This document shows, piece after piece, positions 7,427 to 16,257 of a stretch of DNA of 64,000 nucleotides (positions within the stretch are counted from its first letter, which is position 1; every line of letters starts with the position of its first letter). Source of the DNA: JBEIFW01 sp046081125 (GTDB taxonomy: Bacteria; Actinomycetota; Acidimicrobiia; Acidimicrobiales; Ilumatobacteraceae); assembly GCA_046081125.1 (NCBI GenBank), contig JBJTVH010000054.1, positions 13,545 to 77,544 of the forward strand. The letters are read 5' to 3'. The translations under genes were made by a program, and so were the position numbers. The notes below the pieces were generated by a model that saw only the letters and a list, made by a program, of their open reading frames with translations, had not been told where the DNA came from and did not search any database.

Positions 7427-8494
7427 TCAACGCCCGTCGGCGAACTCCCCAGCCCCGAGGTCGTCGGCGGCCGTGAACGATCGGATCGTCATCGCATCGA
7501 GCAGCGAACGGCCCCGCTCGTTGCCCGGGTCGAAGCTCGCTGCGACGACCATCCCGGCGCACAGTTGCAGCATCGAGGCCCGGTAGTCGTCCTCGATCGC
7601 GCCGAGCCCGACGTCGATCCCGGCATCGACCAGCCGCCCGTGGTATCGCCGCAGCAGATGCCCCTCGTGAGCTCGACGATCCTCGACGGTCAGGTTCTGG
7701 GCACAGGCATAGGCGACGTCGAACGCGCCGGCGTATCTCGCCATCATCTGCCAATCGATCAGGCAGAGACGGTCGTCGCTGTCGAACAGCAGGTTGTCGG
7801 CCCGAGGGTCGTAGTGGATCACCGTGGTCCGGTCAGCCGTGGCAGCGACCCGGTCGTCGAGGTAGTCCGCCCAGCGTGGCTGCAGACGTTCCATCGCTGC
7901 GACCACGGCCGAGGGCACCCGACCATCGAAGGCGTCGCGGAACATCGGCAGCACCATCCCGATGTGATCGCCTGCGGCGCGGTAGTGCGGCACGTTCATC
8001 GCCGGTACCCAGTCGAGCACGCCGAGCGCAGGGGCGTTCCAGAAACGGGCATGCAAGCCGGCGAGCGCGTCCACGGTTCGCTCGGCATCGGCGATCGCGA
8101 CCCCGACCACCTGATCGGGGATGCGTGCATCGGCGACCAGTTCGATCAGGAGCGCGAACGGCTCGCCACTCGGTGCGACCTCGGCGTGGTAGGCGGCGGG
8201 AACCCGGACCGGGAGGCTGCCGGCCAGGTCCCGGTAGAAGCGGACCTCCCGCTCGTAGAACCCGTAGGTGCGCGACACCTCCCGCTGGACCTCGTAGGGC
8301 GAGACCAGCTTGAGCACGAAGGCCGTCGGCAGTTCGGCCGGGCCGTTGTGCACGACGTCGACTCGGAGCACCTTTGCCAGCACGCCGGCGCCCTCGCCGA
8401 GGTCGGCGACGCTGCACGACTCCACCGGCACCCCGAGCACGCTTGCCAGCCATGCCGGGGACACCTCGTCGGCCGAGAGCGGGATGACGGCCAC
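7427..8494 (-). CDS. Phosphotransferase of the aminoglycoside-phosphotransferase/ecdysteroid-kinase-like superfamily
   Basis: This 355-residue protein has a protein-kinase-like fold. ATP-binding features include VLKLVSPYEVQREV with the invariant lysine. The Brenner-type catalytic loop is HYDPRADN, and the metal-binding loop is CLIDWQ. Relatives occur widely next to acyl-CoA dehydrogenases and P450s in actinobacteria; their substrates are mostly unknown, and antibiotic resistance should not be assumed. The GTG start at 8494 lies 9 bases after the upstream isomerase gene, so both are probably one transcript with the downstream P450. Confidence 0.8.
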   Translation of the reverse strand: MAVIPLSADEVSPAWLASVLGVPVESCSVADLGEGAGVLAKVLRVDVVHNGPAELPTAFVLKLVSPYEVQREVSRTYGFYEREVRFYRDLAGSLPVRVPAAYHAEVAPSGEPFALLIELVADARIPDQVVGVAIADAERTVDALAGLHARFWNAPALGVLDWVPAMNVPHYRAAGDHIGMVLPMFRDAFDGRVPSAVVAAMERLQPRWADYLDDRVAATADRTTVIHYDPRADNLLFDSDDRLCLIDWQMMARYAGAFDVAYACAQNLTVEDRRAHEGHLLRRYHGRLVDAGIDVGLGAIEDDYRASMLQLCAGMVVAASFDPGNERGRSLLDAMTIRSFTAADDLGAGEFADGR

Positions 8495-8503
8495 GAACTG
8501 ACC

Positions 8504-9298
8504 TCAGGCCGGGACGCGCCGGTCGAGCACGCGCCGGGTGGCCTCGCCGAGCACCCGGCCCACCTCGAGCGGCGGCAGGGCGTCGAGATCGTCGTCGATC
8601 ACCTCGACGCTGACCGGCGCCCGGTAGGGCAGCCGTGCGAGGAACCCGTCGAGGTCGAACTCCCCGTCGCCGGGCGCACAGCGGTAGTGCAGGCAGTCCT
8701 GGATGTAGTCGTCGAGCGTCGGGCGCATCGGACCGTCGTCGAACTGAATGGCGGTGACCAAGGCGGGGTCGAGTTCTTCGAGCGACGGCAGACCCCCGCC
8801 GCGGAACACGTGCCAGGAGTCGACGCACAGCCCGAACCCGTCGGGGCTGCCGGCCGCCTTCCACCACCGCACCGCCGTGGGTGCATCGGGCACATCGGTC
8901 GGCGGGAGGAACTCGAAGGCAAGGCGCAGGCCCCGCGCCGTCGCTGCTGCACAAAGCGCTGCGATGGCGGCCGCCCCTTCCTCGACGGCCATGCGCCGCT
9001 CGAACGGTGCGATGGTCTGGACATGCCGGGCACCGACGAAGGCGGCGAGGTCGAGCTGCTCGATCGACCATGGGACGTCGGCGAGCCGGGCGACCTCGAC
9101 TTCGAGGATCTGCACCCCGTGATCCTCCGCCACCTGCGTGAACCATGGGTCGTCACGCCCCGGATCGAGGCGGCGGAACGCCCCGGCGTTGAGGCCGACG
9201 CCGTGGAATCCACCGGCGGCAGCAGCGGCACAGCGTTCTTCCCAACGAGCGTTGCGAAGGCTGAACCAGGCGAGGATGAGTTCGTTAGTGTCGCCCAC
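8504..9298 (-). CDS. Sugar-phosphate isomerase/epimerase-like TIM-barrel protein
   Basis: This 264-residue protein matches the xylose-isomerase-like TIM barrel / AP-endonuclease-2 fold. Blocks include GFHGVGLNAGAFRRL, LRLAFEFLPPTDVPDAP with the metal-binding glutamate, GLCVDSWHVFRGGG with D and H, and the C-terminal VSVEVIDDD. Such proteins isomerise or dehydrate sugars and inositols, or act in shikimate-type pathways; the substrate is unknown here. The start GTG at 9298 places the first beta strand (LILAWFSL) next to the N-terminus. It is divergent from the SDR gene at 9332 with only 33 bases between, so their promoters overlap. Confidence 0.7.
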   Translation of the reverse strand: MGDTNELILAWFSLRNARWEERCAAAAAGGFHGVGLNAGAFRRLDPGRDDPWFTQVAEDHGVQILEVEVARLADVPWSIEQLDLAAFVGARHVQTIAPFERRMAVEEGAAAIAALCAAATARGLRLAFEFLPPTDVPDAPTAVRWWKAAGSPDGFGLCVDSWHVFRGGGLPSLEELDPALVTAIQFDDGPMRPTLDDYIQDCLHYRCAPGDGEFDLDGFLARLPYRAPVSVEVIDDDLDALPPLEVGRVLGEATRRVLDRRVPA

Positions 9299-9331
9299 GT
9301 TCGACAGTCTGCCAGGGGGAAGGAACGCACC

Positions 9332-10153
9332 ATGAGTGATCGGTTCGCAGGCAAGGTCGGGGTGGTCACGGGGGCGGCCAGTGGCCTCGGGGAAGCCACC
9401 GCGCGTCTGATGGTGGCTGAAGGGGGCCGCGTCGTTGTCGCCGACCTGCTCGACGAGCGTGGCCACGCCGTGGCGGCATCCCTGGGGGACAAGGCCACCT
9501 TCGTCCACTGCGACGTGACCGACGAAGCCCAGGTGGCTGCGGCGATCGACGCCGCGACGAGCACGTTCGGCCGGATCGACGGCGTGTTCGCCAACGCCGG
9601 CATCGTCGGCGCGGCCGGTCCGATCGCCGAGACGGACATGGGCAACTACGACCGCACGATGGCCGTGTTGCTCCGCGGTGTGTTCATGACGGTCAAGCAC
9701 GCCGCCCGGGCCTTGATCGCGCAGGGTCAGGGGGGCGCAATCGTGTGCACGTCCTCCGTCGCCGGGGTGCAGGGCGGCCTTGGCCCGCACGTCTACACCG
9801 TCGCCAAGACCGGGGTGATCGGGCTCGCCCGCGGGGCGGGGGCCGAGTTGGCGCAGCACGGCATCCGCGTGAACGCCGTCGCCCCCGGCTCGATCCCGAC
9901 CGGCATGACGGCCCACGTGATGACGGGCAACGCCGACGACGTCGAGCGGGCGGCGGAAGCGATGGCCAAGACCTCGCCGCTCAAGCGGGCGCCACACGCC
10001 AACGACATCGCCGAAGCCGTCCTGTACCTGATGAGCGACGGCGGGTCGTACGTCAACGGACAGTGCATCGTGGTCGACGCCGGTGTCACCTCCGGCTCGG
10101 CGATGGCCCCGCGGTGGCGCGGTTCGGAGATGGTGGTGGCCCGCCCGACCTGA
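9332..10153 (+). CDS. Short-chain dehydrogenase/reductase (SDR)
   Basis: This 273-residue classical SDR has the cofactor motif TGAASGLGEA, the NAG motif as FANAGIVG, catalytic serine in CTSSVAG, and the YxxxK pair as YTVAK. After the active site it keeps the usual PGSIPTGM and C-terminal NGQCIVVDAGVTSG. It oxidises or reduces an alcohol/ketone with NAD(P)(H); the substrate is not predictable. ATG 9332 has AAGGA 7 bases upstream. The gene is monocistronic and convergent with the membrane protein gene that ends at 10196. Confidence 0.92.
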   Translation: MSDRFAGKVGVVTGAASGLGEATARLMVAEGGRVVVADLLDERGHAVAASLGDKATFVHCDVTDEAQVAAAIDAATSTFGRIDGVFANAGIVGAAGPIAETDMGNYDRTMAVLLRGVFMTVKHAARALIAQGQGGAIVCTSSVAGVQGGLGPHVYTVAKTGVIGLARGAGAELAQHGIRVNAVAPGSIPTGMTAHVMTGNADDVERAAEAMAKTSPLKRAPHANDIAEAVLYLMSDGGSYVNGQCIVVDAGVTSGSAMAPRWRGSEMVVARPT

Positions 10154-10155
10154 GC

Positions 10156-10174
10156 CAGCGGGCGCGGGCCGCTG
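10156..10174. terminator. Hairpin between convergent genes, possible bidirectional terminator
   Basis: CAGCGG (10156-10161) and CCGCTG (10169-10174) form a perfect 6-bp stem around a 7-base loop, immediately after the SDR stop and before the end of the convergent membrane-protein gene. There is no T-run, so any termination would be of the weak GC-hairpin kind. Confidence 0.35.
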
Positions 10175-10195
10175 ACGTAGTCGGAGTCGATCGGT

Positions 10196-12550
10196 TCAGC
10201 CTTCCAGCGCAGCGAGGATCGTCTCGGCGACGGCCTCGCTGCGCAGGAACGACCCGTCCTCGGCCAGCGGACCGAGCACGCGTCGTGCAACGGCATCGTC
10301 GATGCGGTCCATCCGCACGATCGCCGCCAACTCGGCGGCGAGCTCGTCGGGGCCGAGATCGCTCTCCTTCAACGCGGCCACCACCGCGTCGACGATCTCC
10401 GGTATTCCCATCACGTGGGCCGCTGCGGCGTTGAGTTCCCGGACGACTGCGAACACGTCTCCGAGCGCCGTGAAGTCGACGGCCACGATGTTCGGCACGA
10501 TCGCTCGCGCTCGGATGCAGTCCTCCAGCCGGGCGCCGAGCACGGCGCGGGTGTTCACCTTGCGACCCTCGTCGGGGCTCGGCGGGCCCGACGGGCGCAG
10601 CCAGTGGTTCACGAGGAACAACGGTGCACTGGTTCCACCGCGGTTGGCCGCGCAGCTGAAGTCCTTCGGCGTCGGGAAGGTGTACGGCGTCTCCTGGAAC
10701 TGCTCGAACGCCCCGAGCAGCCAGGGCAGTGCACCCCCGTGCTTCTCGCTGGTGACGATCACGCGGGCATCGGCGTCGATGAGTTCGGCCATGGTGCGGT
10801 CGGCGAGCGGCCGCGAACCGGTGAGCGACTTGCCGGGCACGTACACCATCGGCAGCAGACCGGATTCGGCCAGGATGCGTTCGGTGTCCTCCGGGAGGAT
10901 GTAGTCCTCGAACATCAGATGGATCACCTCGCTCTGGTTCTGTTCGAGGAACCGGCGGATCTTGACGAGCTCGTCCACCGCCTTGGTGGCGCCGAGTTCG
11001 CAGGCGACGTGGCAGAAGTAGACGTCGCGCTCGTCCGGACGAGCAGTCCCGGTCACCCCGCCGAGACGATCGAGGGCCGCGAGCCCATCCGCACCGAGTT
11101 GCTCGCGCAACACGTCCTGGTCGACACCGCCCAGGAAGTTGGTCCGGACCAACGCCTTGCCGGCAAGGCGGCCGTCCTCGTAGCCGTAGTAGGAGTCGAG
11201 CAGCAGCGCGCGCACCCCGGCACGCAACTGGTCGGTGATCGATTCGGTGTGCTCGGCCAGCAGGAAGCCGTCGGCCGTGTTCGACATGGCGTTGTGGCTG
11301 CCCGCGAAGGCCACGGTCCGCAAGGGCATCAGGCAGAGCTCGAGGCTGCCGTTGCAGGCGAAGGGGTTCTTCGGTGCGGGATCCGACCGACCGAGCAGGG
11401 ACGCCACGGCGACGGTAGAGCCACCGACCACGAGCAGGATCGACGTCGCCACGGCACCGGCAGCCAACGCGAACGACCGACCCTGCCGGACCGGCCGGTC
11501 GACGGCAGCCGCCACCGGTCCGAGCAGCCCGAGCGCGTGGGCGCCACCGACTGCGGCGAGGTAGATCAGCGCGAGGCCGGCGAGCGCCCCGAGCCACTCG
11601 AGGGTGCCCATCGGGTCACGGGCCATCGACAGCCCGACACCACCGAGCACGGCCCAGCCCGCCATCCGCCAGATCCGGCGGCGCGCACGAAGGGCCATCC
11701 AGACGCGCACCGCTGCGACCCGCTCAGCAACCGTGGCCGGACCGCTGCTGACCGCGACGGCGACGACGACCAGGCCGAACACCACCCAGAACGACCCGAC
11801 GGCGTCGAGCGGCGCAGTGAAGGCGGCGACCGCCGCAGCGACCGCCGCCCGGCTCGATTCGGGGGCACGCAAGGACGCAGCCTCCGGTCCCGGGACCGAG
11901 AGGGCGAGCACGATCGCACCGGTGGCGGCGATGCCGATGCCCACCGCACGCAGGGCCCGACGCCGGTCTGCGGCGACGACGACGGCGAGGACCGCCACGC
12001 CGAGCGCCGCAGCGAGCGTGAACAGCCACAGGTCGTCGAGCAAGGTCACGACCGTGAAGGCCAGGTCCGCCCCACGGCTCTGCGTGAAGTTCAACGGCAC
12101 CTTCAGCGCACTCTCCGGGATGCGAGCGGCGATCTCGGGGTTGATCGCTCGCAGTCCTTCTTGCACGGCGACGAGCGCCGCCGAGACGTCGAGTTCGGAA
12201 CGTGAGGTGGAGCGAATACGCAGCACGTTGCGCGCCAACTGCACCCCGGCGTTTCGGACCTCCTGGCGGACCAGGTCGGTGTCGAGTGCCGCGGTCAGCA
12301 CCTGGACGACGAGCGGTTTCGCCGCCGTGAACACCTGGCCGACCGGGGCGAGACGATTGGCCACCTCCTCGGCGATCGCCCGCCGGACCTCGGGCTTGTC
12401 GAGGGCAGCGACGACCCGATCGCCGAACCCCTCGGGGTCGGTGACCGACCGCGACGCCCACCACCCGAGGCTGCTCACGATCAACAGGAGCGAGCAGACG
12501 ACGACGAGGCCGCGCACGATCCACGGCCCGACCCGCACCGGAGCTCGCAC
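10196..12550 (-). CDS. Polytopic membrane protein with a C-terminal PI-PLC-like phosphodiesterase domain
   Basis: This 784-residue protein starts with a membrane helix (about 11-31), has an exposed alpha-helical stretch to about 165, then about six more hydrophobic helices between 174 and 386. Residues from about 400 form a phosphatidylinositol-phospholipase-C X-like domain: AFAGSHNAMS (His 419), a DSYYGYEDG strand, and YFCHVACELG with a second histidine (514). These are the two expected catalytic histidines. Loop cysteines in FACNGSLELC and FSCAANRGG suggest an extracytoplasmic, disulfide-bonded domain. GTG 12550 lies 2 bases after the P450 stop, so they are coupled. Its lipid or glycolipid substrate is unknown. 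Confidence 0.75.
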   Translation of the reverse strand: MRAPVRVGPWIVRGLVVVCSLLLIVSSLGWWASRSVTDPEGFGDRVVAALDKPEVRRAIAEEVANRLAPVGQVFTAAKPLVVQVLTAALDTDLVRQEVRNAGVQLARNVLRIRSTSRSELDVSAALVAVQEGLRAINPEIAARIPESALKVPLNFTQSRGADLAFTVVTLLDDLWLFTLAAALGVAVLAVVVAADRRRALRAVGIGIAATGAIVLALSVPGPEAASLRAPESSRAAVAAAVAAFTAPLDAVGSFWVVFGLVVVAVAVSSGPATVAERVAAVRVWMALRARRRIWRMAGWAVLGGVGLSMARDPMGTLEWLGALAGLALIYLAAVGGAHALGLLGPVAAAVDRPVRQGRSFALAAGAVATSILLVVGGSTVAVASLLGRSDPAPKNPFACNGSLELCLMPLRTVAFAGSHNAMSNTADGFLLAEHTESITDQLRAGVRALLLDSYYGYEDGRLAGKALVRTNFLGGVDQDVLREQLGADGLAALDRLGGVTGTARPDERDVYFCHVACELGATKAVDELVKIRRFLEQNQSEVIHLMFEDYILPEDTERILAESGLLPMVYVPGKSLTGSRPLADRTMAELIDADARVIVTSEKHGGALPWLLGAFEQFQETPYTFPTPKDFSCAANRGGTSAPLFLVNHWLRPSGPPSPDEGRKVNTRAVLGARLEDCIRARAIVPNIVAVDFTALGDVFAVVRELNAAAAHVMGIPEIVDAVVAALKESDLGPDELAAELAAIVRMDRIDDAVARRVLGPLAEDGSFLRSEAVAETILAALEG

Positions 12551-12552
12551 GG

Positions 12553-13740
12553 TCAGTCCCAGCGCACGGGGAGCCGGCGACGCCCCCACAGGAGGAACGG
12601 TTCGATCCGCTCCGTCGGGCCGTCGAGTCGCAGCGTGGGGAAGCGCCGAGCCAACTCGGGCAACAGGATCGCCGCTTCGAGGCGACTCAGCGGCGCCCCC
12701 GGGCAGGCGTGGACCCCGAGGCCGAAGGCGAGGTGGGTCTTGCGGAGCTCGAAGGCGTCTCGGTCGAGCCGGAATTCGTCGGGGTCGGGGAAGGCCTCCG
12801 GATCCCGGTTCGCGGCGGCGTACAGCATCATCACCTTCGCCCGCTCGGGCACGTCGACGCCGTGCTTGTGGACCGGGCAGGTGGTCGTGCGGAACAGCCC
12901 GAGCACCGGCGGGTCGTACCGCAGGCTCTCCTCGATCACCGTCTCGACGAGTGCGTCCGGGGCGGCGCAGAACTGCGCCCAGCGTTCCGGCACCTCGAGC
13001 AGCCGCCACACGGCGTTGACCACGAGCGAGGTGGTCGTCTCGTTGCCCCCGACGAGCAGTTGTCCGAGCATGACCAACAGCTCGTCGTCGGTGATCGGCC
13101 GGGGCGCGTCGAGCGCGTTGCGCACCAACGTCGACACGAGGTCGTCGGGCAGAGGGGCGCCGGCAGCGATCAGGTCTCGGCGGCGGGTCACCTCGGCCTG
13201 GAAGTACGCGTTGAGCGCCACCCGGGCCCGGTCGGACCGCTCCCGGTTCGGGCCGAGCCCGGACACCTGGTCGTCGCTCCACTGCTTGAACTGCTCGCGC
13301 TGGTCCTCGGGGACACCGAGGATGCGGGCGATGATGATCACCGGCAGCGGGAACCCGACGTCGTCGTGCAACTCGGCGCGCCGGTCGGCGTGGGACGCCA
13401 TGTCGTCGAGCAGCTCGGTGGTCACCTCGCGCACGTCGTTCGCCCACCCGTTCACGGCCTTGGGGGCGAAGGCCTGGGCGATCAGGCGCCGGAACATCGT
13501 GTGCTCCGGCGGGTCCTGGAACATGGCTCCCTGGTTCGTGAAGTGCGGACCCTGCCCGTACTTGGACGAGTACGTCGCCACGTCGATCAGGCCGTCGCGA
13601 ACGTCCGAATAGCGGCTCAAGCTGAAGAAGTCGAGGCCGTACCCGGCGAAGTGGTGGACCGGGCAGTCACGCACCAACGCCCCGTACGCCGGGGCCGGAT
13701 CGTCGTAGACCGGGGCGACGAACGGGTCGTACGCGGTCAC
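12553..13740 (-). CDS. Cytochrome P450
   Basis: This 395-residue P450 has the I-helix motif GGNETTT, the ExxR motif EESLR, and the haem loop FGLGVHACPGAPL with the cysteine ligand at about C346. The conserved 'FQDPPEHTMFRRLIAQAF' C-helix region is present. It starts with GTG at 13740. It is the middle gene of a minus-strand run: another P450 ends 9 bases upstream and the PI-PLC-like membrane protein begins 2 bases downstream. It differs clearly from the adjacent P450, so the two are not a recent duplication. Substrate unknown. Confidence 0.93.
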   Translation of the reverse strand: MTAYDPFVAPVYDDPAPAYGALVRDCPVHHFAGYGLDFFSLSRYSDVRDGLIDVATYSSKYGQGPHFTNQGAMFQDPPEHTMFRRLIAQAFAPKAVNGWANDVREVTTELLDDMASHADRRAELHDDVGFPLPVIIIARILGVPEDQREQFKQWSDDQVSGLGPNRERSDRARVALNAYFQAEVTRRRDLIAAGAPLPDDLVSTLVRNALDAPRPITDDELLVMLGQLLVGGNETTTSLVVNAVWRLLEVPERWAQFCAAPDALVETVIEESLRYDPPVLGLFRTTTCPVHKHGVDVPERAKVMMLYAAANRDPEAFPDPDEFRLDRDAFELRKTHLAFGLGVHACPGAPLSRLEAAILLPELARRFPTLRLDGPTERIEPFLLWGRRRLPVRWD

Positions 13741-13749
13741 GCCGGCCGC

Positions 13750-14967
13750 CTAGGCCCGCAACGACGTGGGCCAGGCGACCGGACACTGCCGAGGGCCGCG
13801 CACCTGACCGCCCGCCCAGGTGACCTCGGCGCCCTCGACCAACTCGAACTCGGGGATGCGGGCCAGCCACTCCTCGATCGCCACCCGCAGTTCCATGCGC
13901 GCCAGGTTCGAGCCGGCGCACCGATGGATGCCGGCGCCGAAGGCCACGTGACGGTTGTGCTGGCGGTCGATGACCACCTCGTCGGGATGCTCGAACACCC
14001 CGGGGTCGCGGTTGGCCGCCGGGAAGTTGAGGATGATCCGGTCGCCTTCACCGATGTGCACCCCGGCGAAGTCGATGTCGGCATTGGCGACCCGGGCCAT
14101 CGTGACCGGCGAGTAGGCCCGCAACAGCTCCTCCACCGCGGTGGGGATGAGTTCGGGCTCCGCGACGAGACGGCGACGATCCTCGGGGTGGGTGGCCAGG
14201 TGCCACAGCGACGAGCCGATGGAGGACCACGTGGTGTCGATGCCGGCGACGACGAGCAGGAAGCACGTGCCGATGATGTGCGCGGGCGAGACCGGCTCGC
14301 CGTCGACCTCGGCCGCCATGAGCTGGCTGATGAGGTCGTCGGTGGGCTCGGCGCGACGCTTCTCGATCTGACCGATGAGGAACTCGATCAGGCCCCGGCG
14401 AGCGGCCAGCCGGACGTCGATATCCGTCGCCCCGAGCTCGAGGATGCCGCGCACCCAGCCGACGAAGGTGTCGGCCATGTCGAGCGGGACACCGAGCATC
14501 TGACCGATGATCCGCACCGGGATCTGCTGGGCGTAATCGCTGGCGGCGTCAGCCTGACCGTGCTCGATGAAGCCGTTCACCAGGCGCCGACACAGGTCAC
14601 GGGTGATCGGCTCGTACGTGTCGACCATGCGCGGGGAGAACGCCGGAAGGATGAGGCGGCGGGCCCAGGTGTGCTCGGGCGGGTCCGACGTGATCGGCGG
14701 TGCGCCCACCTGGTTGTAGGCACCGCTCGGATCGTCGACCGGCGGGAACACCGTCACCGAGCGGGACGAGAACGCCTCGGGCGCACGGGCGAAGGCGCAC
14801 ACGTCCTCGTAGCGGGTGGGCAGCCAGGAGCCGCCCATGCGGTCGGTGTGGGCAACCGGGCAGGCGCCGCGCAGCTCCGCCCAGATCGGGTACGGGTCGA
14901 CCACGTACTGGTGGGCGAACAAGTCGTAGTCGGTCGCCCAGTCCTTCACCGGTTCCGTCGCCGTCAT
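13750..14967 (-). CDS. Cytochrome P450
   Basis: This 405-residue P450 has the I-helix AGIDTTW, ExxR as EELLR, and the haem loop FGAGIHRCAGSNLAR with C350. The serine and asparagine after the haem cysteine (CAGSNLARMEL) are common in actinobacterial CYPs acting on terpenoids and aromatics. ATG 14967 is supported by GGAGG 7 bases upstream, read on the minus strand. It heads the three-gene run with a second P450 and the PI-PLC-like membrane protein. No ferredoxin or ferredoxin reductase gene is adjacent. Substrate unknown. Confidence 0.93.
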   Translation of the reverse strand: MTATEPVKDWATDYDLFAHQYVVDPYPIWAELRGACPVAHTDRMGGSWLPTRYEDVCAFARAPEAFSSRSVTVFPPVDDPSGAYNQVGAPPITSDPPEHTWARRLILPAFSPRMVDTYEPITRDLCRRLVNGFIEHGQADAASDYAQQIPVRIIGQMLGVPLDMADTFVGWVRGILELGATDIDVRLAARRGLIEFLIGQIEKRRAEPTDDLISQLMAAEVDGEPVSPAHIIGTCFLLVVAGIDTTWSSIGSSLWHLATHPEDRRRLVAEPELIPTAVEELLRAYSPVTMARVANADIDFAGVHIGEGDRIILNFPAANRDPGVFEHPDEVVIDRQHNRHVAFGAGIHRCAGSNLARMELRVAIEEWLARIPEFELVEGAEVTWAGGQVRGPRQCPVAWPTSLRA

Positions 14968-15036
14968 CGTCGGTCCTCCATTGCGCAGTTCCCATCTTCT
15001 CGCACCGCCCGACGATCCCGGGCAGCGCAGCACCGG

Positions 15037-16209
15037 TCAGTGGCTGTGGCCGCAGCCGCCACCGTGGCTGCTCACGGCTCCGAGCGGTCCGTTCCCCTCG
15101 ATCCCGGCGAACGGGCCGCACGGATGGTCCACCAACCAGACATGCAGCATCGGTGCCGTCGCCGCGAAGGTTCCCCGCGGGAAGCAGCTGCCGTTGCGCA
15201 GCACGCCGACCACCCGGCCGTTGGCGTCCCAGCACAGGTTCTGGTGGTCGTGCCACAGCGTCAGCGGGCCGCCCACCTCGGGCACATCGGCCATGGTCTT
15301 GCCGTTGTCGAGGATGTACATGCCCGACACGAGGGTCTTGGTCCGGTCGGCCTCCACCCGGAACACGATCGACTCGATGCGCTCCGGATCGAGTTCACGT
15401 CCGTCGCTCAGGTAGCCCCGGTTGACGAAGTGCTCGAAGCCCGTCGCGGCGTCGCCGATCGATCGATAGCCGGCCGCTTCGACGTCGGCGGTCGTCTTGA
15501 ACCGCGCCAGCGCCGCCGTGGTGGTTTCGACCAGGGCTGCCGCCCGGGCGAGTTCTTGGCGGGTCGGTGGGCGGCTCGGCGCCACCTCGTGGTTGCCCGC
15601 TGCGCTCGACTCGACCGCCGCACCGGTCGACCCCGCTGCGCTCGCCCCGGCCGTGGTCGGGGAGGAATGGCTGTGCGCGGTGGTGACGCTCGGCGACCCG
15701 ACCGGGCTCGAAGCATCGGCCGCGGCGTGGCCATCGGCATGGTCTGGGGCGCTGTGCTCATGGGCCATCGCCGATGCCGGGAGGGCGAGCGCGAGCGCAC
15801 CGAGCGCAGCGAGTGGAACCATCGGACGAATCGCGCGCAGCCGTGCCACGGCGGCGAGTGCGGCCGCGCCGGCTGCGAGTTCGAGGGCGACGCAGAGCAG
15901 GTCCTGCGCCCCGACGTCCTGGACGACGTCGAGGCCGTCGATCGCCTCGATCGCAACAACCCGGGTGAGGGCCCACGCGCCGACGGACAGCCCCGCCAGC
16001 GCAACGCCGAGGCCGGCGAGCTGGCGACTAGGGCGCGCCGCCGCAACTACGGCCCATGCGATCTGGGCGGCGGCAGTGACGGCGAAGCCTACGGCGAGCA
16101 CCCCGTGCTCGGCGTGCTGACCGGCCGCCGAGGCGTGCACCAGCCCGGCGCCCGCCATCAGCGCCGCCGCAATTCGCAACCACACGCCGACACGATCGAA
16201 CTCGCTCAT
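15037..16209 (-). CDS. Membrane protein with histidine-rich linker and conserved extracytoplasmic domain
   Basis: This 390-residue protein has four to five hydrophobic helices in the first 150 residues. A His/Ser/Thr-rich linker follows (AHEHSAPDHADGHAA, then AHSHSSPTT). A soluble domain runs from about 205 to 375, with GFEHFVNRGYLSDG, LTLWHDHQNLCWD and LRNGSCFPRGTF. The tail ends HGGGCGHSH. The histidines and cysteines suggest binding of copper, zinc or nickel. The domain order resembles actinobacterial proteins of unknown function. Start ATG 16209 has GGAGG 5 bases away. It diverges from the LLM gene with a 47-base gap. I do not assign a biochemical role. Confidence 0.6.
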   Translation of the reverse strand: MSEFDRVGVWLRIAAALMAGAGLVHASAAGQHAEHGVLAVGFAVTAAAQIAWAVVAAARPSRQLAGLGVALAGLSVGAWALTRVVAIEAIDGLDVVQDVGAQDLLCVALELAAGAAALAAVARLRAIRPMVPLAALGALALALPASAMAHEHSAPDHADGHAAADASSPVGSPSVTTAHSHSSPTTAGASAAGSTGAAVESSAAGNHEVAPSRPPTRQELARAAALVETTTAALARFKTTADVEAAGYRSIGDAATGFEHFVNRGYLSDGRELDPERIESIVFRVEADRTKTLVSGMYILDNGKTMADVPEVGGPLTLWHDHQNLCWDANGRVVGVLRNGSCFPRGTFAATAPMLHVWLVDHPCGPFAGIEGNGPLGAVSSHGGGCGHSH

Positions 16210-16244
16210 CGCAGCCTCCTCACGGGCGATCCCCGCCGAGATCG

Positions 16245-16257
16245 TAGGGTGCAGAGA
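16245..16257 (+). promoter_or_regulatory. Leaderless promoter (-10 box TAGGGT) of the LLM oxidoreductase gene
   Basis: TAGGGT at 16245-16250 is followed by exactly 6 bases and then the ATG at 16257, with no Shine-Dalgarno sequence. This spacing puts the transcription start on the start codon itself. Confidence 0.55.

Noticed and set aside
7427..8494. Antibiotic-resistance aminoglycoside phosphotransferase
   Set aside because: The fold is shared, but this branch belongs to the large kinase-like group of unknown substrates and sits among CoA/P450 genes.
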